A DNA stretch of 10,924 bases from CAZTDU01 sp050248795. Its GTDB lineage: Bacteria > Pseudomonadota > Gammaproteobacteria > Burkholderiales > SG8-39. The translations under genes were made by a program, and so were the position numbers. How positions within the stretch are numbered: the first letter of the stretch is position 1; each line of letters begins with the position of its first letter. A model generated the notes under the pieces. That model worked only from the letters and a program-made list of their open reading frames with translations, was not told the origin of the DNA and did no database searches. Positions 6,111 through 10,924 of this stretch are shown piece after piece. The stretch spans positions 1 to 10,924 of the forward strand of contig JBFWRS010000072.1 of assembly GCA_050248795.1 (NCBI GenBank). Reading direction: 5' to 3'.

Positions 6111-6614
6111 ATGGCCGCCGACCGCCGCTACTGGGATTCGAACGCATTCCTTGGCTGGCTGAACGCGGAGAGCGGCAAAGTCGAAAAGTGCGAGGCGGTT
6201 CTGGATGCGGCGGAAGCCGGCAAGCTCGATATCGTCACCTCCGCATGGACACTTACCGAAGTAATCAAGAAGAAGGGCGAGAAGCCCATACCCAAGACGT
6301 CCGAGGAAACGATTCGCGCATTCTTCGAGAACCCCTGGATCGTGGTGCGCAACGTGGATCGCTTCGTCGCCGAGCTGGCGCGCGAACTGATCTGGTCGCA
6401 TGGACTGAAAGGGCCCGACGCCGTACATCTCGCGTCGGCGCTTCGTCTCGGCCTCGGCACCATGGATACCTTTGATGATCAGCTCATCGGGCTGAACGGC
6501 AAGTTGGGAAAACCGCTGCTGCGCATCGGTCATCCGAACCTTCCGCATACGCCGGACCTGTTCCCGGGCACGAAGCAGCAAGCCGCGCCACGCAAACCAC
6601 GGAAACGGCGTTAG
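6111..6614 (+). CDS. PIN-domain protein (VapC-like ribonuclease candidate)
   Basis: A 167-residue PIN-domain protein. The conserved acidic residues are all present: D9 in YWDSNAFLGWL, E50 in WTLTEV, D103 in GPDAVHLASAL, and D122/D123 in DTFDDQL. PIN domains use these to bind Mg2+/Mn2+ and cut single-stranded RNA; many are toxins of VapBC-type modules. It is longer than typical VapC (~130 aa), with a basic, proline-rich tail after residue 140 ending RKPRKRR, possibly for nucleic-acid binding. Its partner upstream is not a short VapB-like antitoxin but a 247-residue protein, with only 3 bases between stop and start and no own ribosome site at usual spacing; a GAGGAA lies further upstream. Translational coupling is likely. 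G+C falls to about 52-58% in two hand-counted 60-base lines, lower than the flanks, suggesting acquisition. Confidence 0.88.
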   Translation: MAADRRYWDSNAFLGWLNAESGKVEKCEAVLDAAEAGKLDIVTSAWTLTEVIKKKGEKPIPKTSEETIRAFFENPWIVVRNVDRFVAELARELIWSHGLKGPDAVHLASALRLGLGTMDTFDDQLIGLNGKLGKPLLRIGHPNLPHTPDLFPGTKQQAAPRKPRKRR

Positions 6615-6642
6615 TAACACCGCGGTCGCGACGCGCTATGAT
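6614..6642 (+). promoter_or_regulatory. Candidate sigma70 promoter of the DUF2798 / enoyl-CoA hydratase unit
   Basis: GTAACA (6614-6619, 4/6) and TATGAT (6637-6642, 5/6) are separated by 17 bases. The ATG at 6652 is nine bases after the -10, and no Shine-Dalgarno is visible, so the message would be leaderless or nearly so. The -35 begins on the last base of the PIN gene. The 8-bp palindrome GTCGCGAC (6625-6632) sits in the spacer and could be an operator or chance. Confidence 0.45.
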
Positions 6643-6651
6643 GCCGCGGCC

Positions 6652-6876
6652 ATGAAGATTCCCAAGCGCTACTCGCATGTGCTGTTCGCGTTCATCTTCA
6701 CCAGCGTGATGGTGCTGATCGTCACCGGCGTCGGCACCGCGATCAACGTCGGCTTCCCGCCGGATTTTCTGGGACGCTGGCTTGCGGCATGGGTCGGCGC
6801 CTGGGTGATCGCGTTCCCGGCCGCGATCGTGATCGGCCCGAGCGCGCGCCGCCTGACCGAGCGGCTGACCGCCTGA
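6652..6876 (+). CDS. DUF2798 family small membrane protein
   Basis: A 74-residue protein with two transmembrane helices (about residues 9-30 and 42-61), basic ends, and the family pattern KIPKRYSHVLFAF, then FLGRWLAAWVGAWVIAFP, then a basic RRLTERL tail. This matches DUF2798, widespread short membrane proteins of unknown function. It begins nine bases after a good -10 hexamer and ends one base before the enoyl-CoA hydratase gene, so the two are probably co-transcribed and translationally coupled. I see nothing tying it to the restriction/PIN module upstream; it probably marks the resumption of backbone genes. Confidence 0.85.
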   Translation: MKIPKRYSHVLFAFIFTSVMVLIVTGVGTAINVGFPPDFLGRWLAAWVGAWVIAFPAAIVIGPSARRLTERLTA

Positions 6877-6877
6877 C

Positions 6878-7660
6878 ATGGGCTACGAACGCATCCGGCT
6901 CGAGGTCGCCGACGGCGTCGCGCTGCTGAAGTTCCACCACCCGGAAACGCTGAACGCGGTGGGCGCGCAGATGCTGGCCGAGCTGGGCCAGGCAGTGCGC
7001 GAACTGGCCGCATCCGGCGCGCGCTGCCTGCTGCTTACCGGCGAAGGCAAGGGTTTCTGCGCCGGCGCCAACCTGGCCGAGGTCCGCGCGCGCGCGCCGG
7101 GCAGCGGCCCGGACGAACTGCTGCGCGGCGGCTACCACCCGCTGCTCCTCGCGCTGCGCGACATCGAGATGCCGATCGTCACCGCGGTGAACGGCGCCGC
7201 GGCCGGCATCGGCATGAGCTTCGCGCTGATGGGCGACATCGTCTGCGCGTCGAAGAACGCGTACTTCCTGCAGGCCTTCGCGCGCATCGGCCTGGTGCCG
7301 GACGGCGGCTCGACCTTCATGCTGCCGCGGCTGGCGGGCTGGGGCCGCGCGATGGAACTGTCGATGCTGGCCGAGCGCCTGCCGGCGGAGAAGGCCTTCG
7401 AGTGGGGCCTGGTCAACCGGCTCTACGACGACCCGGACAAGCTGATGGCAGGCGCGCGCGAGATTGCCGCGCGGCTGGCGCAGGGGCCGCGCTCGCTGGC
7501 GCTGATCCGCAAGGCGTACTGGGCGACCTGGTCGAATTCCTACGAAGCGCAGCTCGACCTGGAAGCGCGGCTGCAGGCCGAAGCCGCGCGCAGTGCCGAT
7601 GCCCGCGAAGGCGTTGCCGCGTTCCTGGAAAAGCGCGACGCGCGCTTCAAGGGCAGCTAG
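6878..7660 (+). CDS. Enoyl-CoA hydratase/isomerase family protein (PaaG-like)
   Basis: A 260-residue crotonase-superfamily protein. Oxyanion-hole segments are FCAGANLAEV (60-69) and NGAAAGIGMSFAL (105-117). The active-site region is ARIGLVPDGGSTFMLPRLAG (135-154), followed by RAMELSMLAERL and GLVNRLYDD. The aspartate D142 in VPDGGS, and the lack of a glutamate at the first catalytic position of classical hydratases, resemble PaaG/isomerase-type members more than true enoyl-CoA hydratases. It probably isomerises or hydrates a CoA thioester in fatty-acid or aromatic-acid degradation in the cytoplasm; the exact substrate cannot be told. It starts one base after the DUF2798 stop and likely depends on coupling. 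It converges on the DsrE gene, with 22 bases between stops. Confidence 0.92.
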   Translation: MGYERIRLEVADGVALLKFHHPETLNAVGAQMLAELGQAVRELAASGARCLLLTGEGKGFCAGANLAEVRARAPGSGPDELLRGGYHPLLLALRDIEMPIVTAVNGAAAGIGMSFALMGDIVCASKNAYFLQAFARIGLVPDGGSTFMLPRLAGWGRAMELSMLAERLPAEKAFEWGLVNRLYDDPDKLMAGAREIAARLAQGPRSLALIRKAYWATWSNSYEAQLDLEARLQAEAARSADAREGVAAFLEKRDARFKGS

Positions 7661-7675
7661 CCGCCTCGCTGCGGC
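7660..7675. terminator. Small inverted repeat between convergent genes
   Basis: GCCGC (7660-7664) and GCGGC (7671-7675) can form a 5-bp stem with a 6-base loop in the 22-base gap between the enoyl-CoA hydratase and DsrE stops. There is no T-tract in either direction, so a terminator role is only positional; it could be chance in GC-rich DNA. Confidence 0.2.
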
Positions 7676-7682
7676 AGCGCGC

Positions 7683-8033
7683 TCAGAACACGACGACCTT
7701 GTCCGCTTCCAGCGTCCAGGCGGCGAGCTGGTCCATGGTGCCGCGCGACGCGCCTTCGACAAGCTTGTCCGCGGCAATGCCGCGCGCGTCCATGCAGGTG
7801 CCGCACACCGCGACTTCGCCGCCGCGGCGAAGCACCGCGCCGAGCATGTCGGCGAGGTTGTAGTAGCCCTGCGGTACTTTCTGGCCGCCGTGCGCGCAGG
7901 CTGCGGCGTCGCCGAGCAGGAACACGCGCACTGCGCTGCCACCCTTGTCGAGCAGCGCGCGCACCAGGCGCAGCGCGTTGTAGCATTTCTCGGTGCCGTA
8001 AGGCGGATCGTTCAGGATGAAGAGCGTGCTCAT
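7683..8033 (-). CDS. DsrE/DsrF-like family protein
   Basis: A 116-residue cytoplasmic protein of the DsrE/DsrF/YchN fold. Matching features are LFILNDPPYGTEKCYNALRL at the N-terminus, VRVFLLGDAAACA (35-47), the QKVPQGYYN segment (51-59), and CGTCMDARGI with C77 and C80. Family members form oligomers and carry sulfur as persulfides or act in sulfur relay; the Cys pair fits that chemistry. The start overlaps the stop of the upstream hydroxylase gene by ATGA (8030-8033), so translation is coupled. With the divergent ArsR-rhodanese regulator nearby, a sulfide or persulfide stress role is likely (inference). The closest functional partner and substrate are unknown. Confidence 0.9.
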   Translation of the reverse strand: MSTLFILNDPPYGTEKCYNALRLVRALLDKGGSAVRVFLLGDAAACAHGGQKVPQGYYNLADMLGAVLRRGGEVAVCGTCMDARGIAADKLVEGASRGTMDQLAAWTLEADKVVVF

Positions 8034-8896
8034 GTCTGCCTCGCTTCGCTGGTGGAGGGCTCCGGCCGGCGGTTGATGGCGTAGCCGCCGGGCGTATCGC
8101 GGAACGGCTGCCCGAGCAGGCGGTCCAGGCGCAGTTCGCGCGGATCGCGGAAGGCGTCCACGCCGATGGTCATGCGCTCATGGCCCGCAGCGGGCTGGGC
8201 GCGGTAGGTGCCGAAGAGACGATCCCACCACGGCATGTTGAAGCCGAAGTTGCTGTTGGTCTCGTTGTAGGCAATCGAGTGGTGCACGCGATGCATGTCC
8301 GGCGTGACGACGAACAGGCGCAGCCACGCATCCAGCCGCTGCGGCATGCGCACGTTGGCGTGGTTGAACACCGCGGTGGCATTCAGCAGCACCTCGAACA
8401 CGAACACCGCCACGGCCGGCGCGCCGAGGGCGGCGACGACGGCGCATTTCACCGCGGTCGAGATCAGGATCTCGATGGGGTGAAAGCGCGTCCCTGTGGT
8501 GAGGTCGTACTCGGTGTCGGTGTGATGCACGCGGTGCAGGCGCCACAGCAGCGGCACGGCGTGGAAGGTGACGTGCTGGAACCACACCGCAAGGTCTAGC
8601 AGGATCACGGCCAGAGGCACCGCGATCCACGCCGGCGCGCCAAGCGCCGGCAGCAGGCCCCAGCCGCCGGCTTCGCCGGCCACGGCGACCGCGATCGCCG
8701 CACCGGGCGCGACCACGCGCAGCAGCGCCGCATCGACCAGCAGCAGTCCCAGGTTGTGCGGCCAGCGCGCAGCGCGCGTGATGCCGGGCTGGCGGCGCGG
8801 CGCCAGCGCTTCCCACAGCGCCATGGCGGCGAACACGGCGATGAAGGCGCCCAGGCGCAGCGCCGCTTCGTGATCGAATATCGCCTGTGCTTGCAT
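8030..8896 (-). CDS. Sterol desaturase / fatty acid hydroxylase family membrane protein
   Basis: A 288-residue integral membrane di-iron protein. Histidine clusters of the family are H108xxxH112, H121RVHH125, H139 in RFHPIE, H179 in NHANVR and H202RVHH206, ending with the NFGFNMPWWDRLFGTY signature (216-231). Hydrophobic helices lie near residues 12-30, 48-73, 88-106 and 150-172. Such enzymes insert oxygen or double bonds into lipids using O2; the lipid substrate here is unknown. A GGAG ribosome site lies 7 bases before the ATG at 8894-8896. It is first in a two-gene operon with dsrE and divergent from the ArsR-rhodanese gene, sharing an 83-base region with a palindromic operator. The C-terminal tail after ~235 is polar. 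Confidence 0.93.
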   Translation of the reverse strand: MQAQAIFDHEAALRLGAFIAVFAAMALWEALAPRRQPGITRAARWPHNLGLLLVDAALLRVVAPGAAIAVAVAGEAGGWGLLPALGAPAWIAVPLAVILLDLAVWFQHVTFHAVPLLWRLHRVHHTDTEYDLTTGTRFHPIEILISTAVKCAVVAALGAPAVAVFVFEVLLNATAVFNHANVRMPQRLDAWLRLFVVTPDMHRVHHSIAYNETNSNFGFNMPWWDRLFGTYRAQPAAGHERMTIGVDAFRDPRELRLDRLLGQPFRDTPGGYAINRRPEPSTSEARQT

Positions 8897-8912
8897 GTGC
8901 CTGCTCCGGTGC

Positions 8913-8941
8913 TGGACGCGCGCTGGATTGCGGGTTAGTAT
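8913..8941 (+). promoter_or_regulatory. Candidate promoter of the ArsR-rhodanese gene
   Basis: TGGACG (8913-8918, 4/6) and TAGTAT (8936-8941, 4/6) are 17 bases apart, which would place the transcription start near 8948, inside the inverted repeat. A repressor bound there would block initiation. AATAAT at 8957-8962 is a better -10 by sequence, but it would exclude the AGGAG at 8963-8967 from the message. Confidence 0.3.
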
Positions 8942-8960
8942 TCAAATGTTCTCTTGAATA
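8939..8960. promoter_or_regulatory. Perfect inverted-repeat operator for the ArsR-type regulator
   Basis: TATTCAA (8939-8945) and TTGAATA (8954-8960) form a perfect 7-8-7 dyad in the only AT-rich part of the divergent intergenic region. ArsR/SmtB repressors bind dyads with TTGAA/TTCAA-like half-sites, and its position between divergent genes suggests it controls both the regulator and the hydroxylase-dsrE operon. Binding is inferred, the dyad is seen. Confidence 0.65.
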
Positions 8961-8979
8961 ATAGGAGCCTGGCCGCGCG

Positions 8980-9642
8980 ATGTCAACGACCCCGTCCCCC
9001 AAGCGCCAGGCGTTCGACGCGCTCGCGCGCATCGGCACGGCGCTCTCCAGCCCCCTGCGGCTGGAATTCCTCGAACTGCTCGGCCAGGGCGAGCGCACGG
9101 TGGAGCAGCTCGCCGCGCTGACGGAGACCAGCGTCGCGAACACGTCGCAGCACCTGCAGCGATTGAAGGCCGCCAGCCTGATCGCCGGCCGCAAGGAGGG
9201 CCTGTACGTGCATTACCGGCTGGCGGGCGACGAGGTGGTGCGGCTGCTCGCCGCGCTGGGCGGCGCTGGCGAAGCGCACCTCGCCGACATCGAGCGCATC
9301 ACGCGCCTGTACTTCACCGCCAGGGACGACATGGAAGCGGTGCCCGCCGCCGAACTGATGGCGCGCGCGCGCAAGGGCCTGGTCACCGTGCTGGACGTGC
9401 GGCCAGCGGAAGAGTTCGCCGCCGGGCATGTGCCCGGGGCGGTCAACATCCCGATCGCGGAGCTCGCGCGCAGGCTCGCGGAACTGCCGAAAAGCCGCGA
9501 GGTGGTCGCCTACTGCCGCGGGCCGTGGTGCCTGATGTCCTTCGATGCGGTGGCGCTGCTGCGCAAGCGCGGCCGCAAGGCGCGCCGGCTGCAGGACGGG
9601 CTGCCCGAGTGGCGCGCGGCCGGATTGCCGGTGGAGCGCTAG
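8980..9642 (+). CDS. ArsR/SmtB-type repressor fused to a rhodanese domain
   Basis: A 220-residue two-domain protein. Residues 8-100 form a winged helix of the ArsR type (SSPLRLEFLELL, then TETSVANTSQHLQRLKAASL as the recognition region, then LYVHYRL). Residues 120-220 form a rhodanese domain: VTVLDVRPAEEFAAGHVPGA, then the active loop YCRGPWC with C179 and C184, then RLQDGLPEWRAAGLPVE. Rhodanese cysteines carry sulfane sulfur. There is no cysteine before residue 179, so the repressor half lacks the metal- or persulfide-sensing cysteines known in ArsR or BigR. Sensing by the rhodanese loop is a reasonable inference. An AGGAG lies 12 bases before the ATG, longer than usual. It is divergent from the hydroxylase-dsrE operon, with a perfect dyad between them, and probably represses that operon and itself. 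Confidence 0.93.
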   Translation: MSTTPSPKRQAFDALARIGTALSSPLRLEFLELLGQGERTVEQLAALTETSVANTSQHLQRLKAASLIAGRKEGLYVHYRLAGDEVVRLLAALGGAGEAHLADIERITRLYFTARDDMEAVPAAELMARARKGLVTVLDVRPAEEFAAGHVPGAVNIPIAELARRLAELPKSREVVAYCRGPWCLMSFDAVALLRKRGRKARRLQDGLPEWRAAGLPVER

Positions 9643-9643
9643 T

Positions 9644-9663
9644 CCGCCGCGAATCAGCGGCGG
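9644..9663 (+). terminator. GC-rich hairpin just after the ArsR-rhodanese stop
   Basis: CCGCCGC (9644-9650) and GCGGCGG (9657-9663) form a perfect 7-bp stem with a 6-base loop, beginning two bases after the stop. No T-tract follows. It overlaps the last codons (RRR, stop) of the convergent small membrane protein gene, so part of the symmetry may come from its arginine codons. It could end transcription from both sides, but that is weakly supported. Confidence 0.35.
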
Positions 9664-9893
9664 CGCAGCCAGTCCCGCAGCGAACCTGCGGCGTAGAGCA
9701 CCGCGGGCGGCAGGATCGCCACCGCCAGCAACTGCAGCACGCCTTCGAGCGTCATACGGTCGCCGAACGCCAGCACGGTCGCCACGCTCATCAGCGACAC
9801 CAGCAGCCAGATGCCCGTGAAGAGGACCCAGAAGCGCTTCCACATCGGCATGCCCGGCTCCTGCCCCTTGGTGTCGTCAGCGCGGTCCGGCAT
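9654..9893 (-). CDS. Small two-helix membrane protein, unknown function
   Basis: A 79-residue protein with a polar N-terminus, transmembrane segments at about 21-43 and 50-69, and a basic end (LRDWLRRR). I do not recognise a family. It begins one base after the patatin-like gene stop, with GGAG 8 bases before the ATG at 9891-9893. An internal in-frame ATG (residue 15, 9849-9851) has a better AGGAG six bases upstream, so a 65-residue form is also possible. Co-transcription with the patatin-like gene is very likely, and an inner-membrane location is expected. It converges on the ArsR-rhodanese gene. Confidence 0.68.
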   Translation of the reverse strand: MPDRADDTKGQEPGMPMWKRFWVLFTGIWLLVSLMSVATVLAFGDRMTLEGVLQLLAVAILPPAVLYAAGSLRDWLRRR

Positions 9894-9894
9894 C

Positions 9895-10743
9895 TCAGCG
9901 GCTCCCGGCCGCGACCAGGCGGCGAATCGCCGGCAGCGCGGCCTCCGCCGCCGCTTCGCCCGCGTCGATCAGCGCTTGCAACGTGGCCGGTTTCATGTCG
10001 TCATGCTTGGGCAGGTCCGGCGCGATCACGACTTCGGCTTGCGCGCGCTCTTCCAGCGCCAGGCGCCGCGTCAGGATGGAAAATCCCTGGTAGAGCGCAT
10101 CGAACGGATCGCCGAGGTCGGCGTGCGCGGGTGGAAAGCTGACGTCCACCGCGATCACGCGTTTCGCGCCCAGGCGCCGCGCCGCGCGCACCGGCACCGG
10201 CGCGGCGAGATTGCCATCCACCAGCAGGCGGCCGTTCAGGCGCACCGGTTCGAGCAGTCCCGGCGCGCTGCTGGATGCCTGTACCGCGAGGCCGAGTTCA
10301 CCGCGGTCCAGCGTCACCGCCTCGCCGCTGCGCAGGTCGGTGGCCACGGCGGCAAAGCGCATCGGCAGGGACTCGATGCTGCGCTCGCCGACCTGTGCGC
10401 GCACGAAGCGGGCAATGCCGTCGCCGCCGAAGACGCCCAGCCGCGGGAACACCCAGTCGCGCAGCGTGTTCGCGCTCAGCCGTGCGCCCAGCCGTTCGAT
10501 GGTAGCGACCGGCAGGCCGGCGGCGTACAGCGCCCCCACCAGGCTGCCCGCGCTCGAGCCGACCACCATGTCCGGCTTCAGATCGTGCCGCTCGAGCGCA
10601 CGCAGCACGCCGATGTGCCCGTAGCCGCGGCAGCCGCCGCCGCCCAGCACCAGCGCAAGCGTGCGGTCTGCACGGTCTTGCGCGGCGACCCGCTTCGCCA
10701 GCGGCAGCGCTGCCGCCAGGGCAATGAAATCCCGTCGCTTCAT
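9895..10743 (-). CDS. Tat-exported patatin-like phospholipase (RssA/YchK type)
   Basis: A 282-residue patatin-like serine lipase. The N-terminus MKRRDFIALAAALPLAKRVA has the twin arginine plus hydrophobic stretch of a Tat signal, with a likely cleavage near AAQ at 20-22. The oxyanion loop is GGGGCRGYGHIGVL (34-47), the nucleophile S64 lies in GSSAG (62-66), and the catalytic aspartate is D176 in VDGN. The C-terminal part (213-280) is helical. The enzyme would hydrolyse acyl esters, perhaps phospholipids; the substrate is unknown. Export to the periplasm is unusual, since RssA-like patatins are often cytoplasmic. The start at 10741-10743 overlaps the stop of the upstream RND pump gene by ATGA, with a GGAGG site five bases upstream. 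It is followed by a small membrane protein after one base. Confidence 0.9.
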   Translation of the reverse strand: MKRRDFIALAAALPLAKRVAAQDRADRTLALVLGGGGCRGYGHIGVLRALERHDLKPDMVVGSSAGSLVGALYAAGLPVATIERLGARLSANTLRDWVFPRLGVFGGDGIARFVRAQVGERSIESLPMRFAAVATDLRSGEAVTLDRGELGLAVQASSSAPGLLEPVRLNGRLLVDGNLAAPVPVRAARRLGAKRVIAVDVSFPPAHADLGDPFDALYQGFSILTRRLALEERAQAEVVIAPDLPKHDDMKPATLQALIDAGEAAAEAALPAIRRLVAAGSR

Positions 10744-10924
10744 CTGCGCCTCCGTTTCATCAGCAAGTATGCCGCCGGAATCACGAACATCGACAAGAGC
10801 GGCGCCGTGACCATGCCGCCGATCATCGGCGCGGCTATGCGCTGCATCACCTCGGCGCCGGTGCCCTCGCTCAGCAACAGCGGCGCGAGCCCGGCGAGGA
10901 TTACCGCCACGGTCATGGCCTTGG
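10740..10924 (-). CDS. Heavy-metal RND efflux pump (CusA/CzcA family), C-terminal end only
   Basis: This is the last 60 residues of a protein whose remainder lies beyond the right edge. The translation KAMTVAVILAGLAPLLL, then EVMQRIAAPMIGGMVTA, then LLSMFVIPAAYLLMKRRRR matches the final two transmembrane helices of CusA/CzcA-type tripartite pumps, which export Cu/Ag or Co/Zn/Cd across the inner membrane and periplasm. The metal-deciding residues are outside the window, so Cu versus Zn cannot be told. The TGA (10740-10742) overlaps the patatin-like gene start by four bases, which places that lipase gene in the efflux operon. Confidence 0.88.
   Translation of the reverse strand, partial: KAMTVAVILAGLAPLLLSEGTGAEVMQRIAAPMIGGMVTAPLLSMFVIPAAYLLMKRRRR

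Noticed and set aside
5364..6614. Standard VapBC toxin-antitoxin operon.
   Set aside because: The PIN protein fits VapC loosely, but the upstream partner is 247 residues without a recognisable antitoxin DNA-binding domain, so the standard label is not used.
2519..6647. Shared 8-mer GATGCCGC at both edges of the restriction/PIN cassette, considered as a target-site duplication.
   Set aside because: Eight bases of such GC-rich sequence are expected by chance, the copies do not lie at defined element ends, and no integrase, transposase or tRNA gene is present.
6743..7942. Minus-strand open frame of 399 codons over the enoyl-CoA hydratase gene.
   Set aside because: Antisense shadow of a well-conserved enzyme gene; the translation has no family features.

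Overview
The window is GC-rich (about 65-73% G+C by hand count in most coding stretches), densely packed and free of tRNA, rRNA, CRISPR or transposase genes. The protein families (DUF3703, YnfA, a His-tailed EamA transporter, DsrE, an ArsR-rhodanese fusion, a CusA/CzcA-type pump) and the codon bias towards G/C at third positions fit a proteobacterium, most likely a betaproteobacterium or a related gammaproteobacterium. That placement is inferred from gene content; no phylogenetic marker is present.

Left flank (1-2495). The 3' end of a TylF-like O-methyltransferase converges on two minus-strand genes, ynfA (UPF0060 membrane protein) and a DUF3703 protein. Divergent from ynfA is an EamA/DMT transporter whose last 62 residues contain 23 histidines, followed by a small Cys-rich GDCCVxC-family protein. 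DUF3703, YnfA and GDCCVxC proteins are, as I recall, often seen in heavy-metal resistance neighbourhoods, so this block is probably a metal-handling cluster.

Central accessory module (2512-6614). A single-chain MmeI-like Type IIL/IIG restriction-modification enzyme (927 aa, nuclease and methylase motifs intact) is followed in the same direction by a 247-aa protein with a probable C-terminal OB-like domain. Three bases later comes a PIN-domain ribonuclease-like protein with all its acidic residues. The enzyme's target-recognition region and the PIN gene have visibly lower G+C than their surroundings. The OB-like/PIN pair is the strongest candidate here for an undescribed system: a toxin-antitoxin-like or defence-associated two-gene unit beside a restriction enzyme.

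Right flank (6614-10924). A small DUF2798 membrane protein and an enoyl-CoA hydratase/isomerase-family protein form one unit behind a plausible sigma70 promoter. Convergent to them is a minus-strand operon of a sterol-desaturase-family hydroxylase and a DsrE protein, overlapping by ATGA. Divergent from that operon is an ArsR-type repressor fused to a rhodanese domain, with a perfect 7-8-7 inverted repeat in the shared intergenic region. This looks like a sulfur-responsive regulatory unit. Finally, on the minus strand, the C-terminus of a heavy-metal RND pump overlaps a Tat-exported patatin-like lipase, followed after one base by a small two-helix membrane protein. All three are probably one operon.

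No stretch longer than 300 bases lacks a gene; the largest intergenic gap is about 83 bases (8897-8979).
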